Source: Labrys monachus | Lineage (GTDB): Bacteria; Pseudomonadota; Alphaproteobacteria; Rhizobiales; Labraceae | Assembly (NCBI RefSeq): GCF_030814655.1 | Contig: NZ_JAUSVK010000001.1 | Location: 4,223,001-4,287,000, forward strand | DNA length: 64,000 bases | Reading direction: 5' to 3' | Shown here: one piece after another, positions 18,703 to 28,595 of the stretch | Position numbering within the stretch: position 1 is the first letter of the stretch | How the letters are laid out: every line of letters starts with the position of its first letter | The notes under the pieces: model-generated | Database searches by the model: none | What the model was told of the DNA's origin: nothing | Seen by the model: the letters and a program-made list of their open reading frames with translations, nothing else | Translations under genes and position numbers: made by a program

Positions 18703-19095
18703 TCAGACGCGACGACGCTTGCGCGGGCGGCACCCATTATGTGGAATTGGCGTCACGTCGCGGATAGACGTGATCGTGAAGCCCGACGCCTGCAAGGCGC
18801 GCAGAGCCGATTCACGACCGGAACCCGGGCCGGACACTTCAACTTCCAGCGTACGCATGCCGTGCTCGCTCGCCTTGCGGCCAGCATCTTCGGCGGCCAT
18901 CTGCGCGGCATACGGGGTCGACTTGCGGGACCCTTTGAAGCCCATCGTTCCCGAGGACGACCAGGCGATCGTATTGCCCTGCGCGTCGGTGATGGTGATC
19001 ATCGTGTTGTTGAAGCTCGAATTGACGTGTGCAACGCCAGAAACGATATTCTTGCGTTCGCGACGGCGAACGCGACCTGCGGCTTCTTTTGCCAT
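18703..19095 (-). CDS. rpsK: 30S ribosomal protein S11
   Basis: From [16 protein letters not shown] the product is 130 residues, the standard length; an ATG five codons earlier is less likely. The conserved platform motifs [16 protein letters not shown] and [19 protein letters not shown] are present, and the C terminus is the invariant [15 protein letters not shown]11 helps form the mRNA exit channel with S7 and S18. It lies 60 bases after rpsM and 82 before rpoA. Confidence 0.97.
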   Translation of the reverse strand: MAKEAAGRVRRRERKNIVSGVAHVNSSFNNTMITITDAQGNTIAWSSSGTMGFKGSRKSTPYAAQMAAEDAGRKASEHGMRTLEVEVSGPGSGRESALRALQASGFTITSIRDVTPIPHNGCRPRKRRRV

Positions 19096-19155
19096 GGAAA
19101 AATCCTTCAAGCACGCCCGTGGTACCAGGCGCTCGGGACAGAAACTGAACCGAAA

Positions 19156-19524
19156 TTACTTCTTCTTGCCGGCGATCGGCTTTGCCTTGCCCTTGCGGGT
19201 ACGGGCATTGGTGTGGGTCCGCTGACCGCGAACCGGAAGGCTGCGGCGATGACGCAGGCCGCGATAGCAGCCCAGATCCATCAGACGCTTGATGTTCATC
19301 GCGACGTCACGACGAAGATCGCCTTCGACGATATAGTCACGATCGATCGTTTCGCGAATCTGAAGGACTTCCTGATCGCTCAGCTGGTGAACGCGACGCT
19401 CAGGAGCGATGCCGACCTTCGAAACGATTTCCTTGGCCTTGGCCGGGCCAATGCCGTGAATATACTGCAGCGCGATCTCGACGCGCTTGGCGGTGGGAAT
19501 GTTGACGCCAGCGATGCGGGCCAC
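19156..19524 (-). CDS. rpsM: 30S ribosomal protein S13
   Basis: The 122-residue product begins with a GTG codon ([16 protein letters not shown]), with GGAG nine bases upstream. S13 motifs are [13 protein letters not shown] and [16 protein letters not shown], followed by the Lys-rich tail that reaches the P-site tRNA. It is the first gene of the alpha operon, 222 bases downstream of adk, and has its own strong promoter and a leader hairpin. Confidence 0.97.
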   Translation of the reverse strand: MARIAGVNIPTAKRVEIALQYIHGIGPAKAKEIVSKVGIAPERRVHQLSDQEVLQIRETIDRDYIVEGDLRRDVAMNIKRLMDLGCYRGLRHRRSLPVRGQRTHTNARTRKGKAKPIAGKKK

Positions 19525-19635
19525 GTTCCGGTCTCCAAATCTTGATACGGCGGCGGGAAGCTGCGTATCCGTTCATCCTGGCCGGCGAACCGGCAGCGCA
19601 AAAACGAGCCGCTCGCTCAGCAGAGCGACCGACCC

Positions 19636-19659
19636 GCGCGTCCTTGACGTGAGACGCGC
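19636..19659 (-). promoter_or_regulatory. Hairpin at the 5' end of the rpsM transcript
   Basis: GCGCGTC (19636-19642) pairs perfectly with GACGCGC (19653-19659) around a 10-base loop. It begins at the predicted transcription start of the alpha operon, about 110 bases before rpsM. It may be the site of ribosomal-protein autoregulation or simply stabilise the mRNA; neither is shown. Confidence 0.4.
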
Positions 19660-19688
19660 TTATTAAAGGCTCCTAGAAGCCACGTCAA
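19660..19688 (-). promoter_or_regulatory. Predicted promoter of the alpha operon (rpsM-rpsK-rpoA-rplQ)
   Basis: On the minus strand TTGACG (19683-19688) and TAATAA (19660-19665) are separated by exactly 17 bases, a near-consensus sigma-70 promoter. It lies in the adk-rpsM gap and gives a leader of about 130 bases. Confidence 0.75.
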
Positions 19689-19746
19689 CTCGTAAAGACT
19701 AAGTTTATGCACGTCGCTCTCAAGAAAGCACCGTGCATGCGACTTT

Positions 19747-20337
19747 TCATGCCGAAACGGCCGCAAGCAGTTCATCGATCTCGCGCGAGACCGCGTCGAT
19801 CGGCTTCATGGCGTCGATCGGGCGCAGATCGCCGCTCTTGCGATAATAGTCCGACAGCGGCGCCGTCTGGGTCCGATAGGCCTGGAGCCGCGTCTTGAAC
19901 GATTCGGCATTGTCGTCGGGACGGACCTTGCCGCCCGCGGCGATCGTCTCCGCCACACGCTTCTCGATGCGCGACAGCAGGATCGATTCGTCCACGACGA
20001 ATTCGATCACCGCATCGAGCCGCATCCCCTTCTGCGCCAGCATCTCGTCGAGCGCCACGGCCTGCGCCGTCGTTCTGGGAAACCCGTCGAGGATGAACCC
20101 GTTCTTGGCGTCAGGCTCCTCGATGCGGTCCGCGACGATGCCGACCACGATGTCGTCCGGCACGAGCGCACCGGCGTCCATGAGGGCCTTGGCCTTGATG
20201 CCGACCGGCGTGCCCGCATCCGCGGCGGCCCGCAGCATCTCTCCCGTGGACAATTGGGGAATGCGATGCTTCTCGGCCAACCGGACCGCCTGGGTACCCT
20301 TGCCCGCCCCCGGCGGACCCAGGAGAATCAGCTTCAT
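19747..20337 (-). CDS. adk: Adenylate kinase
   Basis: Adk interconverts AMP plus ATP with two ADP. The 196-residue product is the short form without the full LID insertion, as usual in this class. The P-loop is [11 protein letters not shown] (7-17), the AMP-binding region follows with STGEMLRAA, and the family signature is [13 protein letters not shown]. Its ATG overlaps the secY stop codon by four bases, the usual secY-adk coupling in the spc operon. Confidence 0.97.
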   Translation of the reverse strand: MKLILLGPPGAGKGTQAVRLAEKHRIPQLSTGEMLRAAADAGTPVGIKAKALMDAGALVPDDIVVGIVADRIEEPDAKNGFILDGFPRTTAQAVALDEMLAQKGMRLDAVIEFVVDESILLSRIEKRVAETIAAGGKVRPDDNAESFKTRLQAYRTQTAPLSDYYRKSGDLRPIDAMKPIDAVSREIDELLAAVSA

Positions 20338-21674
20338 CCGCGACGACTCCCCTTAAGCTTGGTCTTGCGCACCAGCCCCTCATATTGATGAGCCAGCAAA
20401 TGTCCGTGGATCTGCGCCAGCGTATCCATCGCCACGCTCACCGTGATCAGCAGCGAAGTACCGCCCAGCACGAAGGGAATGGACGGAATCAGATAATTCT
20501 GGACTTCCGGCACCAGGCAGACGAGCGCGATATAGACGGCACCGACGACGGTGATGCGGGTGAGGACGTAGTCGATGAACTTGGCGGTATTGTCGCCCGG
20601 ACGGATACCGGGAATGAAGCCGCCGTGCTTCTTCAGATTATCGGCCGTCTCGGTCGGATTGAAGACGATCGCGGTGTAAAAGAAGGTAAAGAACACGATC
20701 AGCACGCCGTAGAGCAGCATGAACAGCGGCTTGCCGTGGCCGAGATAGATGGCGATGTTGTTCAGCCATGAATTCGGATTGCCCTGCGCCGCGAAGGTCG
20801 CGGCCGTCGTCGGCAGCAGCAGCAGCGACGAAGCGAAGATCGGCGGGATGACGCCCGAGGTGTTCAGCTTCAGCGGCAGATGCGACGACTGCCCCTCATA
20901 GACCCGGTTGCCCACCTGTCGCTTCGGATATTGGATCAGCAGACGGCGCTGCGCCCGTTCGAAGAACACGATGGCCAGGACCACCACCACGGCGACGACC
21001 ACCGTCATCAGCAGCGAGACGGGCGACATGCCGCCGGTGCGGGCCAGGTCGAACATCTGCCCGACATGGGTCGGAAACTCCGCGACGATGCCCGCCTGGA
21101 TGATCAGCGACGTGCCGTTGCCGATGCCGCGCGACGTGATCTGCTCGCCCAGCCACAGCAGGAACATGGTGCCGCCGACGAGCGTGATCGTCGTCGAAAG
21201 GCGGAAGAACCAGCCCGGATCGGTGACGATGTGCTGGCCGCCCTCGAGTCCGATCGCGATACCCCAGGCCTGCGCCGTCGCCAGTACCACCGTCAGATAG
21301 CGGGTATACTGGTTCATGATCTTGCGCCCGGCCTCGCCCTCCTTCTTGAGGGCCTCCAGCTGGGGCACGACCGTGGTCAGGAGCTGGACGATGATCGACG
21401 CGGAGATATAGGGCATGATCGCAAGCGCGAAGATCGCCATGCGCCCGACCGCACCGCCCGAAAACATGTTGAAGAGGCCGAGAATGCCCTGGCTCTGGCC
21501 GTTGAAGGCATCGGCATAGGCCTGGGGATTGATCCCCGGCATCGGGACGTAGGTGCCCAGCCTGTAGATGATCAGCGCGCCCAGCGTGAACCAGATTCGC
21601 TTCTTGAGCTCGTCCGCCTTCGAGAACGAACTCCAGTTGATGCTTGCAGCAAGCTGCTCCGCCGCCGATGCCAT
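20334..21674 (-). CDS. secY: Preprotein translocase subunit SecY
   Basis: SecY forms the protein-conducting channel of the inner membrane with SecE and SecG. From [16 protein letters not shown] the product is 446 residues with ten hydrophobic segments. The plug/TM1 region [13 protein letters not shown] and the TM5-6 loop motif [13 protein letters not shown] with the conserved cytoplasmic arginines are visible. An in-frame ATG 17 codons upstream lies in the terminator-like hairpin and T-tract before the gene, so it is rejected. It is separated from rplO by 76 bases and overlaps adk by four. Confidence 0.96.
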   Translation of the reverse strand: MASAAEQLAASINWSSFSKADELKKRIWFTLGALIIYRLGTYVPMPGINPQAYADAFNGQSQGILGLFNMFSGGAVGRMAIFALAIMPYISASIIVQLLTTVVPQLEALKKEGEAGRKIMNQYTRYLTVVLATAQAWGIAIGLEGGQHIVTDPGWFFRLSTTITLVGGTMFLLWLGEQITSRGIGNGTSLIIQAGIVAEFPTHVGQMFDLARTGGMSPVSLLMTVVVAVVVVLAIVFFERAQRRLLIQYPKRQVGNRVYEGQSSHLPLKLNTSGVIPPIFASSLLLLPTTAATFAAQGNPNSWLNNIAIYLGHGKPLFMLLYGVLIVFFTFFYTAIVFNPTETADNLKKHGGFIPGIRPGDNTAKFIDYVLTRITVVGAVYIALVCLVPEVQNYLIPSIPFVLGGTSLLITVSVAMDTLAQIHGHLLAHQYEGLVRKTKLKGSRRG

Positions 21675-21703
21675 AGGGTGCTCCGCCGTGTCGAAAGCGC
21701 GCC

Positions 21704-21736
21704 AAAAAAAGGAGCGGCCCGCCAAACCGGCGGGCC
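21704..21736 (-). terminator. Terminator- or attenuator-like hairpin between rplO and secY
   Basis: On the minus strand GGCCCGCC (21729-21736) pairs with GGCGGGCC (21716-21723) around five bases. A spacer GCTCC then precedes seven T (21704-21710). The offset T-tract makes full termination uncertain. A perfect TATAAT (21740-21745, minus) lies just upstream without a good -35 box. The element may lower or reset transcription before secY-adk. Confidence 0.55.
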
Positions 21737-21750
21737 ACCATTATATAGGA

Positions 21751-22230
21751 TCAGGCTTCGGCCGTTGCGACCGCGTTCAGCACTTTTACCGAACCGCCGG
21801 CCTTCTCGACCGCGGCGACGGCGCTGGCCGACGCAGCTGCGACCTCGAAGGTGACCTTGGCCGTGATCTCACCCGAACCGAGCAGCTTCACGCCGTCCTT
21901 AATGCGGCGCAGAACGCCGGAGGCGATCAGCGCCTCGGCCGTGACGACAGCCTGGGCGTCCAGCTTGCCGGCATCGATCGCAGTCTGCACGCGGCCGAGA
22001 TTCACCTCGGCATAATGCGTCGCGAAGATGTTGACGAAGCCGCGCTTCGGCAGGCGCCGATGCAGCGGCATCTGACCGCCTTCGAAGCCCTTGACGGCGA
22101 CGCCGGTGCGGGCCTTCTGGCCCTTGACGCCGCGGCCGCCGGTCTTGCCCTTGCCCGAACCGATGCCGCGTCCGACCCGCATGCGGGCCTTGGTCGCGCC
22201 TTCGTTGTCGCGAAGATCGTTGAGTTTCAT
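21751..22230 (-). CDS. rplO: 50S ribosomal protein L15
   Basis: The 159-residue protein begins [14 protein letters not shown], followed by the Gly-rich rRNA-binding stretch [20 protein letters not shown] at 18-37. The globular C-terminal domain ends with an Ala-rich tail slightly longer than in E. coli (144). L15 is a late assembly protein of the 50S subunit. It follows rpmD by 12 bases, in the standard spc order. Confidence 0.97.
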   Translation of the reverse strand: MKLNDLRDNEGATKARMRVGRGIGSGKGKTGGRGVKGQKARTGVAVKGFEGGQMPLHRRLPKRGFVNIFATHYAEVNLGRVQTAIDAGKLDAQAVVTAEALIASGVLRRIKDGVKLLGSGEITAKVTFEVAAASASAVAAVEKAGGSVKVLNAVATAEA

Positions 22231-22242
22231 CGTCGCGTCTCC

Positions 22243-22434
22243 CTACTCGGCCTCGACCACACGGACGAGGTGACCGAGCTTGGCAATCATGCCGCGCACG
22301 GCCGGAGTATCCTCCAGCGTGCGGCGGCGGCGGATCTTGTTGAGGCCCAGGCCGACGAGAGTCGCGCGCTGGTCCTGGGTGCGGCGGATCGGGCTGCCGA
22401 TCTGCTCGACCGTCACGGTCTTGGTTTCAGCCAT
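22243..22434 (-). CDS. rpmD: 50S ribosomal protein L30
   Basis: The 63-residue product has the L30 signature [20 protein letters not shown] after the strand [13 protein letters not shown]30 is a small protein at the base of the 50S subunit. It lies 16 bases after rpsE and 12 before rplO. Confidence 0.96.
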   Translation of the reverse strand: MAETKTVTVEQIGSPIRRTQDQRATLVGLGLNKIRRRRTLEDTPAVRGMIAKLGHLVRVVEAE

Positions 22435-22450
22435 CGCTCTTGCCTCCCGT

Positions 22451-23008
22451 TCAATCGGTCGACTCGGCGTCGATACCCTGACGCCGGTTCTGGATCTGGG
22501 AAACCTTGAGGCTACGGCGGGCAGCGACCGAACGCGGGCTGTCCTCGTGCTTCAGGGCATCGAACGTCGCCCGGACCAGGTTGTAGGGGTTGGAAGACCC
22601 CAGCGACTTGGCGACGACGTCATGCATGCCGAGCGATTCGAACACGGCGCGCATCGGGCCGCCGGCGATGATGCCGGTACCGGCGGGCGCCGCGCGGAGC
22701 ACGACCTTGCCGGCGCCATGACGGCCATTGACGTCATGGTGCAGCGTGCGGCCTTCGCGCAGGGAAACCCGCACCAGGCCGCGCTTGGCCTGGTCGGTCG
22801 CCTTGCGGATGGCTTCCGGCACTTCGCGCGCCTTGCCATGGCCGAAGCCGACACGACCCTTCTGATCACCGACGACGACGAGCGCAGCAAAGCCGAAACG
22901 CTTGCCGCCCTTCACCACCTTGGCGACGCGGTTGATGTGGACGAGGCGGTCCACGAACTCGCTGTCGCGCTCTTCGCGCTGACGGTCACGTTCACGTTCA
23001 CGAGCCAT
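22451..23008 (-). CDS. rpsE: 30S ribosomal protein S5
   Basis: The 185-residue product has an Arg/Glu-rich N terminus, then the S5 RNA-binding domain ([20 protein letters not shown]) and the C-terminal domain with [20 protein letters not shown]5 lies at the mRNA entrance and influences decoding fidelity. It sits 12 bases after rplR. Confidence 0.97.
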   Translation of the reverse strand: MARERERDRQREERDSEFVDRLVHINRVAKVVKGGKRFGFAALVVVGDQKGRVGFGHGKAREVPEAIRKATDQAKRGLVRVSLREGRTLHHDVNGRHGAGKVVLRAAPAGTGIIAGGPMRAVFESLGMHDVVAKSLGSSNPYNLVRATFDALKHEDSPRSVAARRSLKVSQIQNRRQGIDAESTD

Positions 23009-23020
23009 TGGATCCGTTCC

Positions 23021-23383
23021 TTAGAAATTGAGGCCGCTTTCGCGGGCCGCATCGGCGAGCGCCTTGACGCGCCCGTGGAAGATGTAGCCGCCACGATCGA
23101 AGAGGACATCCTTGACGCCCTTGGCGACCGCACGCTCCGCGAGGAGCTTGCCGATCACCTTCGCGGCCTCGATGTCGGCGCCCGTCTTCAAGCTGCCGCG
23201 CAGGTCCTTCTCCAGCGACGAAGCGGCGGCGATGGTCTCGCCTTTCGCATCGTCGATGACCTGTGCGTAGATGTGCTTGGAAGAGCGGAAAACCGAGAGG
23301 CGCGGCCGTCCGTTCGCCACTGCACGCAGGGTGCGGCGGACACGCGCCTTGCGGCGCTCGAGAGCTTGCCTTGCATTCGCCAT
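23021..23383 (-). CDS. rplR: 50S ribosomal protein L18
   Basis: The 120-residue product has the basic N terminus [11 protein letters not shown] and the strand [19 protein letters not shown] that binds 5S rRNA. The C terminus [20 protein letters not shown] is invariant in the family. It follows rplF by 12 bases. Confidence 0.97.
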   Translation of the reverse strand: MANARQALERRKARVRRTLRAVANGRPRLSVFRSSKHIYAQVIDDAKGETIAAASSLEKDLRGSLKTGADIEAAKVIGKLLAERAVAKGVKDVLFDRGGYIFHGRVKALADAARESGLNF

Positions 23384-23395
23384 TGATAGGCTCCG

Positions 23396-23929
23396 TTACT
23401 TCTTCTTGCCTTCCTTGCGGAAGATGAACTCACCAGCATATTTGACACCCTTGCCCTTATAGGGCTCGGGGCCGCGATATTCGCGAATCTCGGCCGCGAC
23501 CTGGCCGACCTTCTGCTTGTCGATGCCCGAGATCACCACTTCGGTGGGCTTCGGGGTCACGATCGTGATTCCTTCCGGAATCGCATAGTCCACGTCGTGC
23601 GAGTAGCCGAGCGACAGCTTGACCACCTTGCCGGCGACGGCGGCCTTGTAGCCGACGCCGTTGATCTCCAGGCGCTTCTCGAAGCCCTTCGTCACGCCGA
23701 CGAAGATGTTCGAGACCATGGTGCGCGACATGCCCCACAGCGAACGCGCCAGCTTCGACTCGTCGCGCGGGTCGACCTTGACGGCGCCGTCCTTGAGCTC
23801 GACCGAGATGAGCTCGGGCACCGTGAAGAGCAATTCGCCCTTCGGTCCCTTCGCCTTGACGGTCTGGCCTTCGAGGCTCGCCGTAACGCCGGCCGGAACG
23901 CCGACCGCCTTCTTGCCGATACGAGACAT
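23396..23929 (-). CDS. rplF: 50S ribosomal protein L6
   Basis: The 177-residue protein begins [15 protein letters not shown] and has the two L6 repeats, joined near [20 protein letters not shown]. The C-terminal signature [20 protein letters not shown] is complete. L6 supports the factor-binding stalk base. Distances to rpsH and rplR are 17 and 12 bases. Confidence 0.97.
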   Translation of the reverse strand: MSRIGKKAVGVPAGVTASLEGQTVKAKGPKGELLFTVPELISVELKDGAVKVDPRDESKLARSLWGMSRTMVSNIFVGVTKGFEKRLEINGVGYKAAVAGKVVKLSLGYSHDVDYAIPEGITIVTPKPTEVVISGIDKQKVGQVAAEIREYRGPEPYKGKGVKYAGEFIFRKEGKKK

Positions 23930-23946
23930 ATTCTTTCTCCTTCGGC

Positions 23947-24345
23947 TCAGAACACGGTGCAGATCACTTCGCCGCCGACATTGGCTTCACGGGCCTGATG
24001 GTCGGCCATGACGCCACGCGGGGTCGAAACGATCGACACGCCAAGTCCATTGGCGACGCGGGGAATATTCTTGACCGACACGTAGACGCGCCGGCCGGGC
24101 TTGGAGACACGGGCGATCTTGCGGATCACCGGCTCACCGTCATAATATTTGAGTTCGATCTCGAACTCGCTCCGGCCATTGCCGAAGTCGGTCACCGTGT
24201 AGCCCCGGATGTAGCCTTCGGCCTGCAGCACGTCGAGGACGCGGGCACGCTGGCCGGAACCGGGGGTGGAGACGGAACTCTTGCGGCGCATCTGCGAATT
24301 GCGGATGCGGGTCAGCATATCGCCAACCGGATCATTGATCGCCAT
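23947..24345 (-). CDS. rpsH: 30S ribosomal protein S8
   Basis: The 132-residue product begins with the conserved [20 protein letters not shown]. The C-terminal motif [20 protein letters not shown] contacts helix 21 of 16S rRNA. In E. coli S8 represses the spc operon by binding the rplE leader; whether that applies here cannot be seen. It follows rpsN by 12 bases. Confidence 0.97.
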   Translation of the reverse strand: MAINDPVGDMLTRIRNSQMRRKSSVSTPGSGQRARVLDVLQAEGYIRGYTVTDFGNGRSEFEIELKYYDGEPVIRKIARVSKPGRRVYVSVKNIPRVANGLGVSIVSTPRGVMADHQAREANVGGEVICTVF

Positions 24346-24357
24346 GACGATACCTCC

Positions 24358-24663
24358 TCACCAGCTCGACTTCACGAGGCCTGGAATCAGGCCGCGGGAA
24401 CCGAGTTCGCGCAACGCGATACGCGACATCTTCAGCTTGCGGTAGACGGCGCGCGGACGGCCGGTCACTTCGCAACGATTGCGTATGCGCTCCTTGGCGG
24501 AGTTGCGCGGCAGCTCCGACAGCTTCAGGCGAGCGGTGAAACGCTCTTCCATCGACAGCGAATCATTGTTCGCGATCGTCTTCAAGCGCGCGCGCCTGCC
24601 AGCAAACTTCTTGGCGAGCTTCTCGCGGCGCTTGTTCTTCTCAATAGAACTCTTCTTGGCCAT
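24358..24663 (-). CDS. rpsN: 30S ribosomal protein S14
   Basis: The 101-residue product is the long, zinc-free form of S14. The C-terminal half lacks the CxxC pairs and reads [19 protein letters not shown] then [18 protein letters not shown]. It assembles late into the 30S head. It lies 41 bases after rplE. Confidence 0.97.
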   Translation of the reverse strand: MAKKSSIEKNKRREKLAKKFAGRRARLKTIANNDSLSMEERFTARLKLSELPRNSAKERIRNRCEVTGRPRAVYRKLKMSRIALRELGSRGLIPGLVKSSW

Positions 24664-24704
24664 TTAGGTCTCCAACGTTCCGCGTTTGAGGGCGGTCAAC
24701 CGCC

Positions 24705-25265
24705 TCACTGCCGGAAGGGGAAGTTCATCAGTTTCAGAAGCGCACGCGCCTCGTCGTCGGTCTTGGCCGTGGTGCAGACGATGATGTCCATACCCCAGAC
24801 CTGGTCGACCTTGTCGTAGTTGATTTCCGGGAACACGATGTGCTCCTTGAAACCCATGGCATAATTGCCGCGACCGTCGAAGCTCTTCGGATTGAGGCCG
24901 CGGAAGTCCCGAACGCGCGGCAGCGCGATCGTCACCAGGCGATCGAAGAACTCGTACATGCGGGTCTTGCGCAAGGTCACCTTCGCGCCGATCGGCATGT
25001 TCTCTCGAACCTTGAAGGTCGAGATCGCCTTGCGGGCCCGCGTGATGACGGGCTTCTGCCCGGCGATCATCGCCAGGTCGGCGGCCGCGATCGTCACCTT
25101 CTTGGTGTCGGCGGTCGCTTCGCCGACGCCCATGTTCAGCACGATCTTCTCGACCGCGGGAACTTCCATCGGGTTCTTGTAGCCGAACTGCTTGACCAGC
25201 TCGGGACGAACCACTTCGTCGTAATACGTCTTCAGACGCGGCGAATAGGCTTCGGTGTTAGCCAT
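24705..25265 (-). CDS. rplE: 50S ribosomal protein L5
   Basis: From [17 protein letters not shown] the product is 186 residues, the family norm. The 5S-binding motif [13 protein letters not shown] and the later [20 protein letters not shown] are present. L5 holds 5S rRNA and touches the P-site tRNA. Its start overlaps the end of rplX by eight bases, indicating translational coupling; an upstream in-frame start would lie inside rplX. Confidence 0.96.
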   Translation of the reverse strand: MANTEAYSPRLKTYYDEVVRPELVKQFGYKNPMEVPAVEKIVLNMGVGEATADTKKVTIAAADLAMIAGQKPVITRARKAISTFKVRENMPIGAKVTLRKTRMYEFFDRLVTIALPRVRDFRGLNPKSFDGRGNYAMGFKEHIVFPEINYDKVDQVWGMDIIVCTTAKTDDEARALLKLMNFPFRQ

Positions 25266-25575
25266 CGATCTGCTCTCCCGAACGCTTGGCGATCCGGACC
25301 TTCTTGCCGCTGTCGAGAACCTTGAAGCCGACACGCGTCGGCTTGCCGTCCTTGGGGTCGGCGATTGCGATATTCGACAGGTCGATCGGCGCTTCCTTCG
25401 AAATCACGCCGCCTTCCTGCGTCGGGGACTGGCGCTGGTGACGGCGGATCATGTTCACGCCGCGAACAAGCGCGCGGTTCTCGTCCGGCATCACCTGGAT
25501 CACTTCACCGGAACGGCCCTTGGAGCGGCCGGTGAGCACGACGACCTTGTCGCCCTTCTTGATCTTCGCGGCCAT
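25258..25575 (-). CDS. rplX: 50S ribosomal protein L24
   Basis: From [20 protein letters not shown] the product is 105 residues. The KOW motif is at 4-32, and [20 protein letters not shown] is the conserved middle. L24 is an early assembly protein near the tunnel exit. Its ATG shares one base with the rplN stop codon (TGATG) and its end overlaps rplE by eight bases. Confidence 0.96.
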   Translation of the reverse strand: MAAKIKKGDKVVVLTGRSKGRSGEVIQVMPDENRALVRGVNMIRRHQRQSPTQEGGVISKEAPIDLSNIAIADPKDGKPTRVGFKVLDSGKKVRIAKRSGEQIDG

Positions 25576-25943
25576 CACAACACCTCCGGCGCGAGCGAGA
25601 TGATCTTCATATGGTTCTTCGAGCGCAATTCGCGCGGAACCGGTCCGAAGATGCGCGTGCCGATCGGCTCCTTCTGGTTGTTGATCAGCACGGCCGCATT
25701 GCGGTCGAAGCGGATCACCGAACCGTCGGCACGGCGGATATCCTTGGCCGTGCGCACGACGACGGCCTTCATCACATCGCCCTTCTTGACGCGCCCGCGC
25801 GGAATGGCTTCCTTGATCGAGACGACGATGATGTCGCCGACGGAGGCATATTTCCGCTTCGAGCCGCCCAAAACCTTGATGCACATCACGCGTCGCGCAC
25901 CGGAATTGTCCGCGACGTCGAGATTCGACTGCATCTGAATCAT
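25575..25943 (-). CDS. rplN: 50S ribosomal protein L14
   Basis: The 122-residue product has the complete L14 signature ([20 protein letters not shown] onward) and ends in the family-typical helix before APEVL. It is the first gene of the spc block. A 340-base gap with a hairpin and a promoter-like pair separates it from rpsQ, so the spc genes probably have their own start site. Confidence 0.97.
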   Translation of the reverse strand: MIQMQSNLDVADNSGARRVMCIKVLGGSKRKYASVGDIIVVSIKEAIPRGRVKKGDVMKAVVVRTAKDIRRADGSVIRFDRNAAVLINNQKEPIGTRIFGPVPRELRSKNHMKIISLAPEVL

Positions 25944-26172
25944 GACGTACCCTCTTATTCTTCGCAGGCTGGTATCCGTTCACGACGGACCCGGCCCAAC
26001 CTCGGGTTTGGCGCCCGGACCCTTTCGGATCCCGGCCCCGCAAGGCCTCCGACCATCGAGGTCTCGGGCCCGTTCGCCGGCGTTGCGGCCGGCAGATCTG
26101 ATAGAAGACCCAAAGCGCGGCCAAGGCGGCGGATCTCTCCGCCCCTTTCGCCGACGCTCCGGGAAAGCGAGC

Positions 26173-26201
26173 CTTCTAGCGGCTCCCTTCCCCAATCACA
26201 A
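26173..26201 (-). promoter_or_regulatory. Predicted promoter of the spc genes
   Basis: On the minus strand TTGTGA (26196-26201) and TAGAAG (26173-26178) are spaced by 17 bases. The pair directly follows the hairpin at 26207-26240. In E. coli the spc promoter also lies between rpsQ and rplN. Confidence 0.5.
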
Positions 26202-26202
26202 G

Positions 26203-26240
26203 CAGAAAGCCGGCCCAAGCAAACTTAATTCGGCCGGCTT
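26203..26240 (-). terminator. Terminator-like hairpin after rpsQ
   Basis: A perfect 9-bp stem AAGCCGGCC/GGCCGGCTT (26232-26240 with 26207-26215) closes a 16-base AT-rich loop and is followed on the minus strand by only a short T-rich stretch (TTTCTG). It lies 44 bases past the rpsQ stop codon. Termination is probably partial. Confidence 0.5.
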
Positions 26241-26283
26241 CGACATTCCGCTTCGATTCAAGGCCGCCCGGGCAGCCGGAGGC

Positions 26284-26532
26284 TTACGCCTCGGCTGCGC
26301 CCGCTTCGTCGCGGACGACCCAGCGCTTGAGCTTCGACATCGGGCGACCTTCCTCGATCCACACGATATCGCCGACCTTGTGGCCGTTGCCCTCGTCATG
26401 GGCATGGTAGTTCTTCGTGCGACGCACGGTCTTCTTCAGCAGCGGATGGGTGAAGCGGCGCTCCACCTTCACAACAACCGTCTTGTCGTTCTTGTCCGAA
26501 ACGACGACGCCTTGCAGGACGCGCTTGGGCAT
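26284..26532 (-). CDS. rpsQ: 30S ribosomal protein S17
   Basis: The 82-residue protein begins [20 protein letters not shown] and carries the OB-fold signature of S17 ([20 protein letters not shown]). S17 is a primary 16S rRNA binder. It is the last gene of the S10 block, 11 bases after rpmC. Confidence 0.97.
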   Translation of the reverse strand: MPKRVLQGVVVSDKNDKTVVVKVERRFTHPLLKKTVRRTKNYHAHDEGNGHKVGDIVWIEEGRPMSKLKRWVVRDEAGAAEA

Positions 26533-26543
26533 GGACTATCTCC

Positions 26544-26747
26544 TCAAGCCTTGGCTTTGGTCGCGGCCTGCTGGCTCTGAACCGTCTTGATCCTGGCAAT
26601 GGAGCGACGAACCGTGCGCACCTCTGCCGTGTTGTTCAGCTGGCCGGTGGCCTTCTGGAAACGCATATTGAACTGCGACTTCTTCAGCTTGGCGAGTTCA
26701 TCGGCGAGCTGGTCTTCGGTCAGCACCTTGACGTCTTCGATCTTCAT
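26544..26747 (-). CDS. rpmC: 50S ribosomal protein L29
   Basis: The 67-residue two-helix protein has the L29 core [18 protein letters not shown] and the following arginine-rich helix [12 protein letters not shown]29 lies at the tunnel exit. It is 10 bases after rplP. Confidence 0.96.
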   Translation of the reverse strand: MKIEDVKVLTEDQLADELAKLKKSQFNMRFQKATGQLNNTAEVRTVRRSIARIKTVQSQQAATKAKA

Positions 26748-26757
26748 GGTGTCTTCC

Positions 26758-27171
26758 TCACTCAGCGATACGCTGGATGAAACGGGTCTTGATCGGCAGC
26801 TTGGCCGCGCCGAGCGTCAACGCCGAACGGGCGATCTCCTCGCTGACGCCGTCGAGCTCGAACATGATACGGCCCGGCTTGACGCGCGCGACCCAATGGT
26901 CGGGCGCGCCCTTGCCGGAGCCCATGCGCACTTCGGCGGGCTTGGCGGAAACCGGCACGTCCGGAAAGATGCGGATCCACACGCGACCCTGACGCTTCAT
27001 CTCGCGGGTGATGGCGCGACGCGCGGCTTCGATCTGGCGTGCAGTCACACGCTCCGGCTCCAGGGCCTTGAGGCCGAACTGGCCGAAGTTCAGGAGCGCG
27101 CCCGACGAGGCCACACCGTGAATGCGGCCCTTGAACTGCTTACGGAATTTGGTGCGCTTGGGTTGCAACAT
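26758..27171 (-). CDS. rplP: 50S ribosomal protein L16
   Basis: The 137-residue product begins [16 protein letters not shown]. It has the conserved RGVAS-like loop ([13 protein letters not shown]) and the arginine that is hydroxylated in some bacteria within the [19 protein letters not shown] segment. L16 positions A- and P-site tRNA. It follows rpsC by 29 bases. Confidence 0.97.
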   Translation of the reverse strand: MLQPKRTKFRKQFKGRIHGVASSGALLNFGQFGLKALEPERVTARQIEAARRAITREMKRQGRVWIRIFPDVPVSAKPAEVRMGSGKGAPDHWVARVKPGRIMFELDGVSEEIARSALTLGAAKLPIKTRFIQRIAE

Positions 27172-27200
27172 GGTTTTCTTCTCTCAAGTCCCCGCAGCCG

Positions 27201-27911
27201 TCACGCGGCTTCGTTACGAGGGCGCGACGACGAGCGGCCGGTCTCGGCTTCCGCCATGCGCTTGTCCTGGGCCATCGGATCATGCTCGAGGATCTCACCC
27301 TTGAAGATCCAGACCTTGATGCCGCACGTACCGAAGGTGGTGAATGCCGTCGCCGTGCCGTAGTCGACATCGGCGCGCAGCGTGTGAAGCGGCACGCGCC
27401 CTTCACGATACCATTCGAGACGGGCGATCTCCGCGCCGCCCAGACGGCCCGAGCAGTTGATGCGGATGCCTTCGGCACCCAGGCGCATCGCCGACTGCAC
27501 GGCGCGCTTCATGGCACGACGGAAGGCGACGCGGCGCTCGAGCTGCTGGGCGATGGAGTCGGCCACCAGCGTCGCATCGACTTCGGGCTTGCGCACTTCA
27601 ACGATGTTGATGTGCACTTCCGAAGCCGTCAGCCTCGACACCGTCTTCTTGAGCTTGTCGATATCCGCGCCCTTCTTGCCGATCACGATGCCCGGACGGG
27701 CCGAGTAGATCGTGACGCGGCACTTGCGGTGCGGACGCTCGATGACGATGCGCGAGACGGCCGCCTGCTTGAGCTGCTTGAGCAGCGCCTTGCGGATGGC
27801 GATGTCCTCGTGCAGCAGCTTGCCGTATTCGTTCTTGCCGGCGAACCAGCGCGAATCCCAGGTCCGGTTGATACCCAGACGCAGGCCGATCGGATTGACT
27901 TTCTGACCCAT
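27201..27911 (-). CDS. rpsC: 30S ribosomal protein S3
   Basis: From [20 protein letters not shown] the product is 236 residues. The type 2 KH domain carries [17 protein letters not shown], and the C-terminal domain has [21 protein letters not shown]3 lines the mRNA entry tunnel. The open frame extends 13 codons upstream into rplV, but the standard start is clear. It lies 10 bases after rplV. Confidence 0.97.
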   Translation of the reverse strand: MGQKVNPIGLRLGINRTWDSRWFAGKNEYGKLLHEDIAIRKALLKQLKQAAVSRIVIERPHRKCRVTIYSARPGIVIGKKGADIDKLKKTVSRLTASEVHINIVEVRKPEVDATLVADSIAQQLERRVAFRRAMKRAVQSAMRLGAEGIRINCSGRLGGAEIARLEWYREGRVPLHTLRADVDYGTATAFTTFGTCGIKVWIFKGEILEHDPMAQDKRMAEAETGRSSSRPRNEAA

Positions 27912-27921
27912 CGCCGGCTCC

Positions 27922-28302
27922 TTACGCCTTGGCTTCAACCTGGCGGACAACGACCGTCAGGTTCGAAAACAGCTTCTCGACACGCCCTGCCCGGCCACGG
28001 GCCCGCGCATGGAAGCGCTTGATGACGAAGGCCTTCCCGACGAAGGCTTCCGAGACGATGAGATCGTCCACATCCAGGCCGTGATTGTTCTCGGCATTGG
28101 CAATGGCGCTCTGCAGCGTCTTCTTGACGTCGGTCGCGATGCGCTTGCGGGAGAAGGTGAGGTCGGCCAAAGCCGAATCGACCCTCTTGCCGCGGATCAT
28201 CGTCGCCACGAGATTCAGCTTCTGCGGGGAGACGCGCAGCATGCGTGCAACCGCTTTCGCCTCGTTATCCGGCAGGGCACGTTCAGACTTCGGCTTGCCC
28301 AT
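27922..28302 (-). CDS. rplV: 50S ribosomal protein L22
   Basis: The 126-residue product has the L22 signature with the helical core and a C-terminal hairpin loop [20 protein letters not shown] that enters the nascent-peptide tunnel, where macrolide-resistance changes arise. No such change is evident. Only three bases separate it from rpsS. Confidence 0.97.
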   Translation of the reverse strand: MGKPKSERALPDNEAKAVARMLRVSPQKLNLVATMIRGKRVDSALADLTFSRKRIATDVKKTLQSAIANAENNHGLDVDDLIVSEAFVGKAFVIKRFHARARGRAGRVEKLFSNLTVVVRQVEAKA

Positions 28303-28305
28303 CGC

Positions 28306-28584
28306 TTACTTCCTCTTCGCCTTCTTGTCCGCCGCGTGGCCATAGAAGGTCCGCGTCGGGGCAAATTCGCCGAGCTTCATGCCGACCATGTCTTCGGTGA
28401 TCTGCACCGGGACATGCTTCTGGCCGTTATAGACGCCAAAGGTAACGCCGATGAAGTGCGGCAGAATGGTGGAACGGCGGCTCCAGGTCTTGATGACTTC
28501 GCTGCGGCCGGAGCCGCGCGCGGCATCCGCCTTTTTCAGGAGGTACCCGTCCACAAACGGGCCTTTCCAGACTGAGCGGGACAC
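28306..28584 (-). CDS. rpsS: 30S ribosomal protein S19
   Basis: The 92-residue product begins with a GTG codon ([18 protein letters not shown]). The family motif [20 protein letters not shown] and the basic C terminus [19 protein letters not shown] are complete. S19 forms the 30S head with S13. It is 11 bases after rplB. Confidence 0.97.
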   Translation of the reverse strand: MSRSVWKGPFVDGYLLKKADAARGSGRSEVIKTWSRRSTILPHFIGVTFGVYNGQKHVPVQITEDMVGMKLGEFAPTRTFYGHAADKKAKRK

Positions 28585-28595
28585 GAGTGGTCTCC

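Larger units (their letters stand above)
25944..26283 (-). promoter_or_regulatory. S10/spc boundary region and spc leader
   Basis: This 340-base gap holds, in the direction of transcription, a terminator-like hairpin, a promoter-like pair and a leader of roughly 220 bases before rplN. Within the leader GGCGGA-TCTC-TCCGCC (26128-26143) can form a small hairpin. No coding frame with a ribosome-binding site was seen. Confidence 0.5.
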
